Shown: piece by piece, positions 11,011 through 22,035 of the stretch
Layout of the letters: each line of letters begins with the position of its first letter
How positions within the stretch are numbered: position 1 is the first letter of the stretch
Source of the DNA: Chinchilla lanigera
Lineage: Eukaryota > Chordata > Mammalia > Rodentia > Chinchillidae
Length of the DNA: 64,000 nt
Reading direction: 5' to 3'
NCBI RefSeq assembly: GCF_000276665.1
Contig: NW_004955476.1
Span: forward strand, 7,511,679 to 7,575,678
Program-made: the position numbers and the translations under genes
The notes under the pieces: model-generated
What the model was told of the DNA's origin: nothing
What the model saw: only the letters and a program-made list of their open reading frames with translations
Database searches by the model: none

Positions 11011-13060
11011 CTTTTTGTGCTTTTTAAAAAATTTAAAATGTGCTAATTTCATTGATGAAAGGAAAACTGAAGTATGGGATGTTGGATTTTCTATCTATGA
11101 CCATGACAAAATACTTCCGTTTGCTTCTTAACTCCTGAGTTAATGGCTAGCATTTTAAAGTTCTTTTCAAGTTGATCTTACACGTGTTTCCTTGGTATTC
11201 CTTCAGAGTTTGTCTATGGGAACATTTTCCTCTAAAGGTATTTACTTGCAAATACTGAGGCCGTTGGTTCCTATATGAATGCTGTACATAAAAACCATAG
11301 TGAGTTACTTTTAATTTGTGATAGTTTCTATATATGCTCAGAGTTTTCTTCTAAATATCTTTATGCGCATAGATAATAATTAGACCTCTGTCTTTTAAAT
11401 GCTTGCTCTTTTTTTCTTTGCTTAATTGCATTACTTAGCTCCTTCACAGAATGTTAAGTATCAATGAAAATAAAAACATTCTTATCTAGGTTTAATTAAG
11501 ATTCTGATATAAAAGAGACCATGTGATACTGTATGTAAGCTTGTGTGTCTGATTTATTTCACTTAATATTGAAGCCTAAAATATAAATAAAGAGTAAAAT
11601 GGAAGATGGATATAATAGCACATGGGCAGATAGATCTTTTCAAATGACAAGGAGATGAAGAGATGGAGCGGGGAGAGGGGAAGAGATGAGAAAGAGTTGA
11701 CATGTGCTAGGTGCAGGTGGCAACTACGCACAAGGACTGGAACCACCACGTACTAAAAACACGTAGGGTAAAAAATAAGAACAACAAAAAAATTCTGGTT
11801 CTGAATCTTCTTCTTCCTGCGTTATTAAGAGATGTTTTTAAGAGCTAATGTTAAATTCTCTGAGCTGCTTTAGCAACATCTATGGACATAATTACATATT
11901 TACGCTGGTGTGATTAGGGAATGTTGTTTCGACTTTTTTAGACATTTTAGAACACATGGAAACCTTATTGACCCAGTGTACATGGTGTGTTTTGTCGTAT
12001 ATTGTATTAGTTTCAATTTCATCTGAATTTATTAGTCTCAGAAGAGTAATTAAAATCACTTACCTTTCATATAATTCACCTACATTTAATACATTCAATA
12101 TAATCTAGACCTTATATACTTGCATTTGATAGTTTATAATTTATTTCAGAAGAATCCATAACTACTAGATTCTCATTTTTGAATGACAATTTTATCATTT
12201 TTGAATGTCATTAGGGATTTTTTCCTGTGAATTTAATAGTGCCTAATGTCACAATCGCCCTTGCTATTTAGGCTTATTTGATGTGCCTTTTTTAACATTT
12301 ATTTTTAAATCTTTTTAAGCATTTTATCATAATTCTTGTATATAAATTATAGTTATGATTTGCTCTACAGTTTAATCTTCAAGTTATTTTTACTTGTTAT
12401 AGATGATTATATATATATATACATATACATATATATAGTGTTAGTTATGTTCTTCTATTTTATACTATGGTTTTATTTCCTTTTATTTGCTTAACTGAGT
12501 AACCAATTTGAAGATAACAATATGTAGTACAACAACCATTGTTAATTTCCGATCACCTTGTCTGAAATTCTGCATTGCTTCTATTTTTTTGGTGTTGTTT
12601 TGCTTATATCTATTTGTTAATATGTTTTCATTCTTTCATCTTTAAAATAAAATTTCCTATATTTTGTATACTTCCTGCTTTTCTTTGTTTTTCCTGATAA
12701 TTTATAAAGCTTTAATTTAATTCTAGTTAGCTTTTTATCCACAATTTTCCCAATAAAAGCAAATCTTCTAATTTTTAGATATTATCTATTGAATCTATAT
12801 AACCAATGGCAATTTTCTCACCATCCCTGTGCTATCTCCACTAGTATAATTTGTGACATTTTGTTTCTTCTTTAAATCTTTAAATGAGCTGAAACCTCTA
12901 TTTCAGTCAAAAATGCATGAGTTCCAACATTTCCTTCTATCTAGCTATGTAAGATAAAGACATGAATGTTTGCACATTGTCCTCCACGATATCTCCCTTT
13001 TTGAGGTACTGTGGGTTGAGTAAGGGGCCTTCGTGCTGGCCTGCGTCCTCACTCTCTTGT
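11011..13060. other. AT-rich noncoding block
   Basis: Very AT-rich sequence without long open frames. At 11515-11565 a piece ('gtgtctgatttatttcactt') repeats the antisense L1 sequence seen at 10500-10535 and suggests another fragment of that L1 lineage. A purine-rich stretch with an A-rich end (11600-11795) could be a further L1 3' untranslated piece. Confidence 0.45.
12405..12440. repeat. (AT)n/(ATAC)n microsatellite
   Basis: Alternating 'atatatatatatacatatac' tract. Likely length-variable and with cruciform potential. Confidence 0.85.
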
Positions 13061-13069
13061 CTTTGGCTT

Positions 13070-13200
13070 TGTTTTTTATTTTGAGACAGCATCTCTCTAA
13101 CTTGCTAAGGTGCCCAGGCTGGGTTCAACTTTTGATCCTCCTGCCTCAGCTTACTAGAGAGCTGCAGTTATGGATGTGCACTGTCAAGCCCAGATCGTTT
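13070..13200 (-). repeat. B1 SINE, antisense
   Basis: 'ttttgagacagcatctctct', 'gtgcccaggctgggttcaac', 'atcctcctgcctcagcttac', 'tggatgtgcactgtcaagcc' are antisense B1 (7SL-derived) landmarks in order. Diverged. Confidence 0.7.
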
Positions 13201-13204
13201 TCCT

Positions 13205-13860
13205 AGTATTGTTAGCTGATTTTAAAAATATTCCCATTCTGTTCAGTGTTATAAGTTCTACGTTTGTATTACGCATAGTCTCAACAGTAAACCCATTTCT
13301 TCTTAGGGTAATTTATCCCTTTTTCTTTTGCTAGGCTTAAATTTATCTTTCAGTACTTTTTGGGAGCATTCATAAAACATAATTCTTACATCTTTAAAAA
13401 TATTTTCTATTCTGTTGTCTTTTTCTGTGAAACAGAATTTCACTGGATATAAAAATGCTTCCCTGAAGATTGTTAAAAACATGACATCTTTATATGCTAT
13501 TTTTAAGTGTATCTGTGAAGAAATGGCAAGCTAGTCCATAATGTTTCCCCTTATAAATAAGCTTACCTAATAAATTTTTATTTGTCCAAAGGAATAGTGC
13601 ATTACTTTTATTGTTCAAAAATTTACAGGAATACATTCAATATGAACCATTTTGTGTAAAATTTACTGGAGGAACATTATTCTTTTAATCATTTATCTTA
13701 AGGGTTTAAAAAATTTTGGAACATTTCCTTTAATTACAACTTAAACAGTTTTTCTTCTCTATTATTTGGGTTCTTCTTTGAGGACTCTCAGTCATTCACT
13801 CACTATATATCCATACCTTTAATTTATAATATATATATGTTATATTATATTATATATGCA
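13205..13860. other. AT-rich noncoding stretch with (AT)-rich tract
   Basis: No gene seen. An 'atatatatatgttatattat' palindromic tract lies at 13825-13860, immediately before an LTR-like element. Confidence 0.5.
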
Positions 13861-14255
13861 TGTGTCTAGCTGTCCCCACAAAGCTTCATGTGGTCAAAGG
13901 TGGGGTTTTTAAAGGGTGGCTGGATCTAGAGTGTGTGATACTGGCATGGATTCATGGTACAATGCTAGGCTAAAGGTTACTAAGATTAAGGGTGTGGGTG
14001 CTACCTATCCTAAGTAGCCTGGATAAGAAATAAGGGATAGAAAGAGCTGAGGTCACCTCTTCTTTTGTTTTGATACCTTCTGCCTACTATGAACTGTTTC
14101 ACTTCTGCAGTTCCTCTCTATCATATGCCACTCTGCCTTGGAGCCAGCTGATTATGGACTAAAACCTCTAGAAATTGTGAGTTACATAAACCTTTCTCCC
14201 TTTAACTTTGGGTGTCGGATATTTTGTTGCAGTAACAAGAAAAGTAACTAAAACA
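13861..14255 (+). mobile_element. MaLR/ERVL-like LTR copy 1
   Basis: Landmarks: 'gtccccacaaagcttcatgt', 'ggtggggtttttaaagggtg', 'ggctggatctagagtgtg', 'ggagccagctgattatggac', 'taaaacctctagaaattgtg', 'ggtgtcggatattttgttgc' and a 3' end 'aaagtaactaaaaca'. The 'TG...CA' ends and layout fit a solo LTR. The same 3' architecture recurs at 16880, 26117 (plus) and at 44775 and 52015 (minus). The exact family name is not certain. Confidence 0.55.
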
Positions 14256-14373
14256 ATATATATGTATATATGTGTGCATATTTTCTCTGTGATACTTTTT
14301 TACCTTTTCATTCATTTCTGCCTTATTCCCTCACTTTTCTCATTTGTATATTATATGTCCCTGTGTTTTTATT

Positions 14374-14471
14374 TTTTTTTTAATTTTTATTTTTTCTGGT
14401 ACTGGGAATTGAACTCACGACCTTGTGCTTGCCGGGCAGGTACTGTGCTGTTGACCTAAATCCCCAGCCCC
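14374..14471 (-). repeat. ID SINE, antisense, young, with 18-bp target-site duplication
   Basis: Poly(T) run, then 'ctggtactgggaattgaact', 'cacgaccttgtgcttgccgg', 'gcaggtactgtgctgttgac', 'ctaaatccccagcccc'. It is flanked by perfect direct repeats 'tgtccctgtgtttttatt' at 14356-14373 and 14472-14489, a target-site duplication of the kind made by L1-mediated retrotransposition. Read in its own orientation, the body has a tRNA-like A box and B box (pol III internal promoter). Confidence 0.9.
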
Positions 14472-14489
14472 TGTCCCTGTGTTTTTATT

Positions 14490-15295
14490 AATGTTGCAAT
14501 TTTTGTTTCACTTTTAGGTTGATTTAATTTTTTTCTATTTATTTTCTAAACATGTCATATTAATGTTTCATCTTCTCTTGCCTTATTATAGCATTCATGA
14601 GCTCTTGAATATTTCCTGTTTGCCCTTGTTTTATAGACTTTGTTGTTATTCTATATTTTAAAAGCTCATAATGTTATATTTTGTTTCAACATTCTTCTGT
14701 CCTAAACCTTCTATTGGCTTACCAAATATTTAATTTTGTATGAAAACATCAAAAGTGTGTAAAAATATGGAAGATTCTCTATTCCCAAATGTGTCTAGAA
14801 AAAACATTTTTATTTCAAATTTAGACTACATGAGAGATTTGGGCAAGTAAGAATTTGTTCAATGCCAGAGTGGATTAGTTACTTGTGAAATGACTATTTT
14901 TGTTTTACCGCAATGGCTCTTCCTTATTCAATTCTTGAGCATCTATCACTGTTTTCTCTTGTTTTGCACATTGCTCAGACAAAAACTCATAAGACACGTT
15001 TTTGTCACCTTAAGGTGTTCAGAAATCACAAACCAAATGTGTCCAGTAGCATTTCTGTGTAAAATACCCCATTTCTTTTCCCAGAAGTGATCTCATTTAA
15101 CTTAAGAGTGCCAAAAGGCAAAAAATTAAAAAGCAAGATTTGCTCTTCTTCCTGCAGTGCTGCTTCTTTGTGAATCTGAAAATTTCTGTGGTATTTCTGA
15201 GTATTTAAGCATGTCACATCCAACCTAACCCGAATGTATTATTCAGATACAAATTGGCAGTCATATATTGAGATCCCAGTAATTCAAACATACAT
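14490..15295. other. AT-rich noncoding stretch
   Basis: No repeat or exon recognised. Open frames (14890-15090 plus, 15026-15223 minus) overlap and have no domain. Confidence 0.4.
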
Positions 15296-15299
15296 ACAT

Positions 15300-15440
15300 A
15301 ATTTATTATAAATATTTACTGAGGATTGTTGGCATTTACTCTTGGTTAGCATTACGGTAAGAATTGGGAATGTGGATGCCCAAGATGCCATCCTGCTTTC
15401 TAGGAGCTTAGAGTTGATGTGTAAATGGACAACTACATTA
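15300..15440 (-). repeat. L2 3'-end fragment, antisense
   Basis: 'aaatatttactgaggattgt', 'tactcttggttagcattacg', 'gatgccatcctgctttctag', 'gagcttagagttgatg' are the antisense L2 end in order. Confidence 0.6.
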
Positions 15441-15464
15441 AAATCAGATACATGTGCCACTTTC

Positions 15465-15795
15465 CACCACTCTTTCCTTGGTTTACTCTGCTCCAGCCTC
15501 TGTGGCCTCTTTCTTGGTCTTCAAATTTCTCAGGAATCACTTTCTTTACCTGGAATATCTTTCCCCAAATAGTTATGTGGCTTATTATCTCAATTTATCT
15601 TACTACTTTTTTTTCTGTGGTCACTGTATGGAAAGTGACACTGTTTTTTTTTTTTTTATCCTGCCTTATTTTTGGGGGGTGTTTATTGATATATACAAAT
15701 ACTCCCCTTTGTCTCTCTCCATGATTTCTATTCACTAAGCCAGATGCAAACAGGAGATATGCTATGTCTGACACTCAATCAGGCCTTCATATTTA
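15465..15795 (+). repeat. L2 LINE fragment (ORF2 tail and 3' UTR)
   Basis: 'ctctgctccagcctctgtgg', 'cctctttcttggtcttcaaa', 'ttacctggaatatctttccc', 'caaatagttatgtggcttat' match the sense L2 segment near the end of its reverse-transcriptase open frame. It is interrupted by poly(T) (15646-15658). The open frames 15425-15724 and 15454-15738 are its decayed translation. Confidence 0.65.
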
Positions 15796-16470
15796 CATAT
15801 AATTTCACTTAACTCCTAACCACCCACGAAATAGGTTTTATTAGTCTCCCTGATACAGTAAGGAGTCTGAAGCATAAAAAGATTAATGCAGCTTTGTGTA
15901 AGGTTGCAGTGAGATGCAACATAAAAGCTGATTAAGACTTAGTTTTCTGAGTCTACTCCTAGAAATCTTTTTATTATACATGAACCATTCCATAACTAGG
16001 AAAACAAATGTGAGGCTAAATGTATAAATTCTACCACTTACCCTCCATTGGTTTTGCTAAGGCCATTCAAGACCTAGAAAATTCTCATTAACATAAAGTT
16101 TTAAAGAAAACATAAATCAACCATGAAACTCTCGCTTGGTACCTTTACACTGTTTTTTTCTAAGCAGGCATCTCACAGTTTCCATTTGTCTCTGAATAGC
16201 ATGGAAGAATCTAAAAAGGCACTGGAAGGCATGGTAAGATGTCTTTGACCAGGTCTTCTCTGGTTACTAGCAAGAGATCCCAACTCAAATTGCAGAAGAA
16301 TTTATGAACTTATATATCCAGAAAGACAAAAATCTAGGTATTCCTATATGGCTGGAGCTTGGTTTATGTAGGTTGTAACAAAGCTCACTCTCTCAACTCT
16401 GTTAGGATTTATGTAGTTTTATTCTTATATGTTCATACAACAGCCTCTCTGTCTCTAGCAAAATATCCCA
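15796..16470. other. unassigned noncoding stretch
   Basis: A possible antisense MIR remnant lies at 15790-15900 ('actcctaaccacccacgaaa', 'acagtaaggagtctgaagca'). The rest is unrecognised. Confidence 0.35.
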
Positions 16471-16477
16471 ATACAGT

Positions 16478-16606
16478 TCTATGCAGTTCAGGCTGGCCTT
16501 GAGCTCACTTTTTGGCCCAGGCTGGTCTCAAACTTGCAACAATCCTCCTGCCTCAGCCTCCCAAGTACTGGGATTACAGGTATGTACCACCACACCTGTA
16601 TTTATA
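16478..16606 (-). repeat. B1 SINE, antisense
   Basis: 'gttcaggctggccttgagct', 'ggcccaggctggtctcaaac', 'aatcctcctgcctcagcctc', 'ccaagtactgggattacagg', 'atgtaccaccacacctg' give a well-preserved antisense 7SL-type SINE. It is followed by a short tandem duplication of 'atttatatatatcaat' at about 16601-16632. Confidence 0.85.
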
Positions 16607-16859
16607 TATATCAATATTTATATATATCAATAAACACCATTGATTTTTAGAATATGGAAAGTCAGAAAAAGAAAGCACAATTTTCCTTGTTGTGCTGGCA
16701 GAATGTTTGGGGAAAGCCCTAACTGACTTAGAGCACATGTCTTCACCTGTCCTAGAGACCTGGTAGGGAGCATTCCTTGCAGCTGTGGCCCAGTTATGAC
16801 AGTTAAGCTTAGTGTGAGCTTGATTGGTTTTCAGCCATCCATGGCGCTGATACAGCTGG

Positions 16860-17109
16860 ATATGTCTGAGCCGGTCATAAAGGTGTGGCCTTGGGGTTTA
16901 TTTCTGGTCTCTCACCCCTTTGGGCTTCTCTTTGCAGCCACCGTGAACTGAGCAGCTCTGCTCCACCACATGCTTCTGACGATGGCTCTGCCTTTGAGAC
17001 AGCTTACCACAGACTGAATCCCTGAAACCATTAGCCAAATCAAACCTCTCTTCCTTTAATTATGGATTTAGAGTGCTGTGCCCCAGGGATTGGAAAGCTG
17101 ACTAATACA
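16860..17109 (+). mobile_element. MaLR/ERVL-like LTR copy 2
   Basis: 'ggtctctcacccctttgggc', 'gactgaatccctgaaaccat', 'tagccaaatcaaacctctct', 'tcctttaattatgg' and the terminal 'gctgactaataca' share layout with the copies at 13861 and 26117. A roughly 30-base segment before the end differs from the other copies. Confidence 0.5.
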
Positions 17110-18045
17110 TGGGTCCAGGTATCTATCTCTGGTACCATTGTAGGGGAGTTATTCCTAGCTGAATCTTTCAAAATGAGGAAAATCATTTTAGAATTGGGGA
17201 AGATGCTTTCTTTCAGGGAGGAGTGCTATGTAAGCACAAACTATTCAAATATCTCACCTTTATTTTTATAAAATGTAGACTTTTAATAAACAAATGCTCA
17301 TGAAAGCATCCTCTATGCAAAAGTATTACCTGGGTATTCTTCTTTTAATCCATAATACTTCTCCTTGAAGATACAAATATGAAAGGAAATGGCTGAAGTA
17401 CAGAGAGGTAAATGCAATCACAAGCTGAAGTATAAGTTGCTGTGGGAACTTGAAAGAAATGAGCAATATGAACAGGTTACTCAACTACTGCCCCTTTATC
17501 TTACCCCTTGAGCACTAGCAATACTTTCTGAAAGACAGCCTCTGAAAACTCTGGCATAAACTTGAAGCTATTTCTTCCTGCATCCTTTCTATTATCAAAG
17601 GTACTGACTTTAAGTCATCTAAAAAAGATCTAGAAGTTCTTTCCAAAGTCATGGCTTTGTAATATTTTAGGATATTATTGTCCTTTCTTCATTTCATGAA
17701 GCTGGCTCAGAGACATTTTGTTTTTAGGCACCAGGGAGCAGGGGAAGGAGAAGGAGAGGAAGGGGAGGGTTCAGCATGCTGACAAGTAAAAGGGGGTTAT
17801 CTTCACATTAGATATATTTATTAGCATCATGACTCACAGGGCAATAATGCCACTTTGCCAGTGGCCTGGATAGAAAGCAAGACTATAAAGAAATAACTGG
17901 CTGATCCTTAGAAGCATCCAAGTTGTTATATCTTTAGGAAGTTAAAAAAGTACCTTAGTGTCTGCTTACTCATCCCTGGGCCGGATGTTCTAAGCTGGAA
18001 GGAAAAAAAAAAGGAAAAAAAATAAAAAATTTCCCTTCCCTCTGA
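17110..18045. other. unassigned noncoding stretch
   Basis: No gene or repeat recognised. A purine-rich run (17735-17770) and A-rich runs (18001-18030) are present. Confidence 0.4.
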
Positions 18046-18049
18046 TCTT

Positions 18050-18210
18050 GATTGTGAAGGACAAAAGGTCCAAGATCTTCCACTAATTAGATCTGTGACT
18101 TTGAGAAATCACCCAACCTTGCTTAAGGTCTGCTTTCTTATTAAGGAAATGGAGACTTAATTATATATATTATAGGGTTTGGCATTGTGAAATATTTTTA
18201 GATATCTCAG
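18050..18210 (+). repeat. MIR SINE fragment
   Basis: 'ttagatctgtgactttgaga', 'aatcacccaaccttgcttaa', 'ctgctttcttattaaggaaa', 'tggagacttaat' follow the sense MIR core ('tgtgacctt...aagt...cctcag...taaaatgggga'). Confidence 0.55.
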
Positions 18211-18273
18211 TAGTATTCTTATTAATATGTCATTTGTATATAGTATGTGTTGCATACATGTTTTTGTGCCCAG

Positions 18274-18277
<4 letters not shown>

Positions 18278-18314
<37 letters not shown>
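18278..18314. repeat. (GT)n microsatellite
   Basis: Uninterrupted GT dinucleotides over about 35 bases. It produces the artefactual poly-TH open frame on the minus strand (18157-18432). Likely polymorphic, Z-DNA-prone. Confidence 0.95.
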
Positions 18315-18316
<2 letters not shown>

Positions 18317-19185
18317 AGGTTGTGTTCATCACTGAGAAACAGTCTAGATATTGAGTAACTTGATTTCCTTCTTATTCCCTCTTCCCCCCACTTAGTTTCC
18401 TCATTTGTAGAAGACTGGGCTGAAACAACCAATCACTAAATAACTTTCCCCCTCTGATTCTATTTTTTCTAAACATTTTGCTGTGCCTTTCACTGTGAGA
18501 AACCTGGCATGTTTTTCCAGAAGTTATCTTTTATCCGTAGCTCATTCTCTGGTCAGAAGCACACTTACGCACGTAGTTTTGCTATCAGAGTACATTGCAG
18601 GAGTCATCACTACCTGGTCAACATGGGGCTTTCCAATGCAGGCTGTGCAGGAGTCAGCAGGAGTTTTGGGGAGTCAGATGCAGGCTTCCAGGGATCAGAG
18701 CACAACCTCCAGGCGTGGAGCTCTCTGAGAGCCTCCTCGGAGATCAACTTCAGGTCCGGTCTCCCTGTACACAGTCACTCAGAATGTCTTTACACCTCAT
18801 CTTTGCCCTCACTTTCAAAGGAAATGATTCAGAGGACTCTGAGACAGAACATCTCTTCTAAAACCATCAGTGCATCAGCATCATGTTTCCTGCCAAACTT
18901 CTGTGGGCTCAATTTCCATAGCATTTTCCAGGGCTCTGCAAGAAGCTGTCACGACCCACAATCAGGCCAGTAGACTCACAGGAGGACGAGTCAGAAACAA
19001 CCGCAGAGCATCCCCAGCAATGCTCACTCCTTGCTTTAAGCATGGAGAGCATTCTGATGATGGAGGTTAGGTGAATCCCTGCAGCTCTCACGTGAATTTG
19101 TCATGGAGGGAAAAAAACCATATAATCACCCCTTCCTGAAGGATGTCGATAGAACTCGTTAAATATATGGAATGTTTTGCCCATA
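18315..19185. other. unassigned noncoding stretch with overlapping open frames
   Basis: Open frames in all three plus frames (18483-19070; longest 154 codons) overlap each other and the minus strand. I see no domain, splice-site pattern or repeat match, so no gene is called. Confidence 0.4.
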
Positions 19186-19189
19186 CTTC

Positions 19190-19325
19190 TTATTTAACCC
19201 TCACAAAATGTTAATGAATTACTTATTTCTATCTTCACATAGAGACAAACGAAGTTAGAGAATATTAAATAACTCTACCTGAGATCATATACCCAAAGAG
19301 AGATCTGAATTCCTGTTGTTTTTAT
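19190..19325 (-). repeat. MIR SINE, antisense
   Basis: 'ttatttaaccctcacaaaat', 'tatcttcacatagagacaaa', 'gaagttagagaatattaaat', 'aactctacctgagatcatat' fit the antisense MIR order ('cctcacaa...cccatttt...gatgag...actgagg'). Confidence 0.6.
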
Positions 19326-19329
19326 TTAT

Positions 19330-20440
19330 TTGTATATGTTTCTTAATTTCATTGTCTGTCTGATCAGGGCACGAGGTGCCTCACTTTATTAAGTTATAAT
19401 CAAGGGAAAAGGCAAGGGAAGTCATCTGTGAATTGGATCTTAATGAATTAAATAGAAAAGAAATCTATTAAGAAATCAGACTTTGTATTCATAATATAGC
19501 TGTATTTAATTTCTGCAGAACCGTAGCTTTTAGAAATAAATGTGTCCTTCTAAATAAATATACACATATCTAATTCTGACTGACTTCAGTAGAAGAAAAT
19601 TTGATATGCTTTGCATTAAGAAAACTAATGACATTTTATAAAAGAAGTACTTGGTAATTGAGGTGGTACTGGAAATATTGATAAGAAAGAAAAGAAGTGT
19701 AAAGATCCATAAGTCTACAATCTGGAGAAAAAATTTGGTACACATGCTAGATTTTTAAAATTATCTTCCACATATGTATAATCTTTAAAAAATTTAATTA
19801 TAATATATATGCATATATATACTCTTTTTAGACTACTTTAAATATAAACAATAAATTATGAGCAAGCCTCTATGAATATATGCATATATTCATTTTAATC
19901 AATGTTTAATATAGATTTTATGGATATAAAATTATTTTACTGCTTTTTGTCACACATTTCAGTTATTTTGAGTTTGACATTATAAATCATGCTGTGGATG
20001 AACATCCTTGTTTATAGATATTTGTACATTTCTCGAATTATTTCCTCAGAATATATTTCTAGAACTGAACTGCCAAGTCATAAAGTGTGTGTGTCTTTAT
20101 GTTGTCTTTGCATTGTGCGAAATCCTACTAGGCTGGGGGCAGTGCCCTTCTAGGACACCACCCTATCGTAGTAATATCTTATTTTGTTGTCCAAACACAG
20201 TTTTCTGAGTTTAAGTGCACCTGCTGACCCATATTGTCAATATTTACCTACAATGACTAGAAAAATAAACCAAAACCAAAGACAAGATCCCAACAATTAA
20301 TTCAGATACTCTGGCTTCAAGAAGATTGTGAGAAGGGTCAGAACTTCCAGATCTTGGTACAGTGTAACTATAATTTGTTCAAGGATTAAAGCTGTGGTTT
20401 CTAGATCAGATAGATGGAGACTGTCCTTACTCCCAGTGAC
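19330..20440. other. AT-rich noncoding stretch
   Basis: No gene. AT-rich with an 'atatatgcatatatatac' palindromic run near 19803-19822. The region 19890-20130 ('aatcatgctgtggatgaaca', 'ggaactgccaagtcat'-like order) resembles an ancient antisense L1 3' region but is too diverged for a firm call. Confidence 0.35.
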
Positions 20441-20447
20441 CATGGTC

Positions 20448-20705
20448 AGTGTAGGCTAGTGATTAAGGAGCTTAGATTCTAGGGATGGAGAGCCTGTGTT
20501 CTTTCTCTGTTACCTATGGCTAGCTTTGTGGCTTCTGGCAATTACTAAATTTCTTTATGATCATTTTTTAAAATCTGTACCCGAGAATTATAATAGCTAC
20601 TAACTTACAGTGTAGTATAAAGTAATGAGTTTTTCACATAAGGTCCTTCGACTGTGCCTGGCACATAAAGTTACTACATAAATATGAGTCACTGTAGCTA
20701 TTGCT
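20448..20705 (+). repeat. MIR SINE, nearly full length
   Basis: 'gtgtaggctagtgattaagg', 'tgttacctatggctagcttt', 'gtggcttctggcaattacta', 'aatctgtacccgagaattat', 'gactgtgcctggcacataaa' cover the sense MIR from the tRNA-like head to the LINE-like tail. Confidence 0.75.
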
Positions 20706-21075
20706 GTCTAATGGTCTGTGTTGTTAAAAAGCTGATACGTAGTGAGTACTCAGAGTGTTTATTGAAATAATTAAGAAATGGTCAGTGTTCTGAGACAATT
20801 GGTTCCTGGCTAGACATAAAGCTTTGGGAGGCACCCATGGGAGTTGAAGTAGGTAAGTAAAAGAAAGGTGCAGCAAAGCAGTGAAGACCGAGGACCTCAC
20901 CTCAGGAACTGCTACTGAGTACTCAAAGCTAGTCATAGAGAAGGGAAGGGATTGTTCAGTGAGAACTGGTGGAGGAGGATGTCTTAGAAATACTTGGTGG
21001 GAAATGTGATCTTCAGTGGTGGTATTCACCTATTTGACCTTCCATAGAAGGAGCTGGAAAAAAATTTTGACCTTA
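20706..21075. other. unassigned noncoding stretch
   Basis: Nothing recognised. A 101-codon open frame on the minus strand (20724-21029) has no domain. Confidence 0.4.
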
Positions 21076-21079
21076 TTAA

Positions 21080-21137
21080 TTTCCCCTCCCCTCCCCTCCC
21101 CTCCCTTCCCCTCCCCTTCCCTCCTCTCCTCTCCTGC
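21080..21137. repeat. (CCCTC)n pentamer tract, G-quadruplex-capable on the minus strand
   Basis: Plus strand reads repeated 'ccccTcccct' units, so the minus strand carries at least five runs of four G separated by single A residues, then variant units. This satisfies the simple G4 pattern. The Gly/Arg/Glu-rich open frame on the minus strand (21076-21450) is an artefact of this tract. Confidence 0.9.
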
Positions 21138-21139
21138 CC

Positions 21140-21905
21140 TTTCCAAACTCAGGTTCTTGTTGGATGAACCAGAAATGCAGCCCAAGGACAAGAGAACTTG
21201 TTACTCTCATCTCCAAGGTCATGAGTAGAAGTGGATGATGGATCAAGAGGGTCAGGTGGAAGATGTCCAGGCATGTTACTTGGCAACTTAAAACAACAGT
21301 GTACTCCAGCACCAAGGTCATTGATCTACTGGGTGATGCATGCAAATAGAAGCCTTCTTGTTCTCTCTGGCTAGTCTGACCTTTCTTTTCTATCTTTTCC
21401 TTGGCTCTGGAAAGCTTTTTATTGATATTTTTCACACATTGAAAATGCACTTGTGTTGGGTAGATTTCATTTTGTGCTTGGAGAGCCTGACCTGTTTGTA
21501 CATTAGAGAATTACCCATAGGTGAGGCATGAAAATGTCAACCAAGCTTTGCTACATGCTGAGACACTGAGTCTAGGCAGTGAGAGGAAAAGGAGAAAGCT
21601 AGTTGACCACACCATAGAACCTGAGCTGTGGAGCCTGCCTCTTCTCAAGGATGAAGACGATGTGGGGTGAAGTAGGATAATAAGTTTCCCTGTTGATGTC
21701 TGGATACAGTCACCAGGTGGCCTTAGTTTTTGAAAGTTCGATTAGGGAGAGAAATATTATGTAGACTTGGTTATTGAACATGGTCTTCTCACAGAAAGGT
21801 ATCAAAATATTGATATTTTGATAAGTGACTCAATTCAACTCAAGAAGAAATTGACCAGTATTAATATTTTTATCCCATTTTGGAAACAGATTCAAAAAAA
21901 CTTCA
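21140..21905. other. unassigned noncoding stretch
   Basis: No repeat or exon recognised between the pentamer tract and the next ID SINE. Confidence 0.4.
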
Positions 21906-21914
21906 GCAACTTAT

Positions 21915-22033
21915 TTAATTTAATTTTATTTATTTATTTATTTTTGGTTTTTTTCCGGGTACTGGGAATCAAACTCGTGACCTCATGCTTGCCAGGCAGG
22001 TGCTGTGCTGCTGAGCTAAATCCCCAGCCCCGC
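21915..22033 (-). repeat. ID SINE, antisense, young subfamily
   Basis: (TTTA)n/poly(T) lead, then 'cgggtactgggaatcaaact', 'cgtgacctcatgcttgccag', 'gcaggtgctgtgctgctgag', 'ctaaatccccagcccc'. Short direct repeats 'caacttattt' lie at both edges (near 21907 and 22034), consistent with a target-site duplication. Confidence 0.85.
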
Positions 22034-22035
22034 AC

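Noticed and set aside
15425..15738. Hydrophobic open frames resembling membrane proteins
   Set aside because: They lie in an L2 fragment plus a poly(T) run; hydrophobicity comes from T-rich codons.
21076..21450. Gly/Arg/Glu-rich minus-strand frame
   Set aside because: The repeated residues come from the GGGGA pentamer tract.
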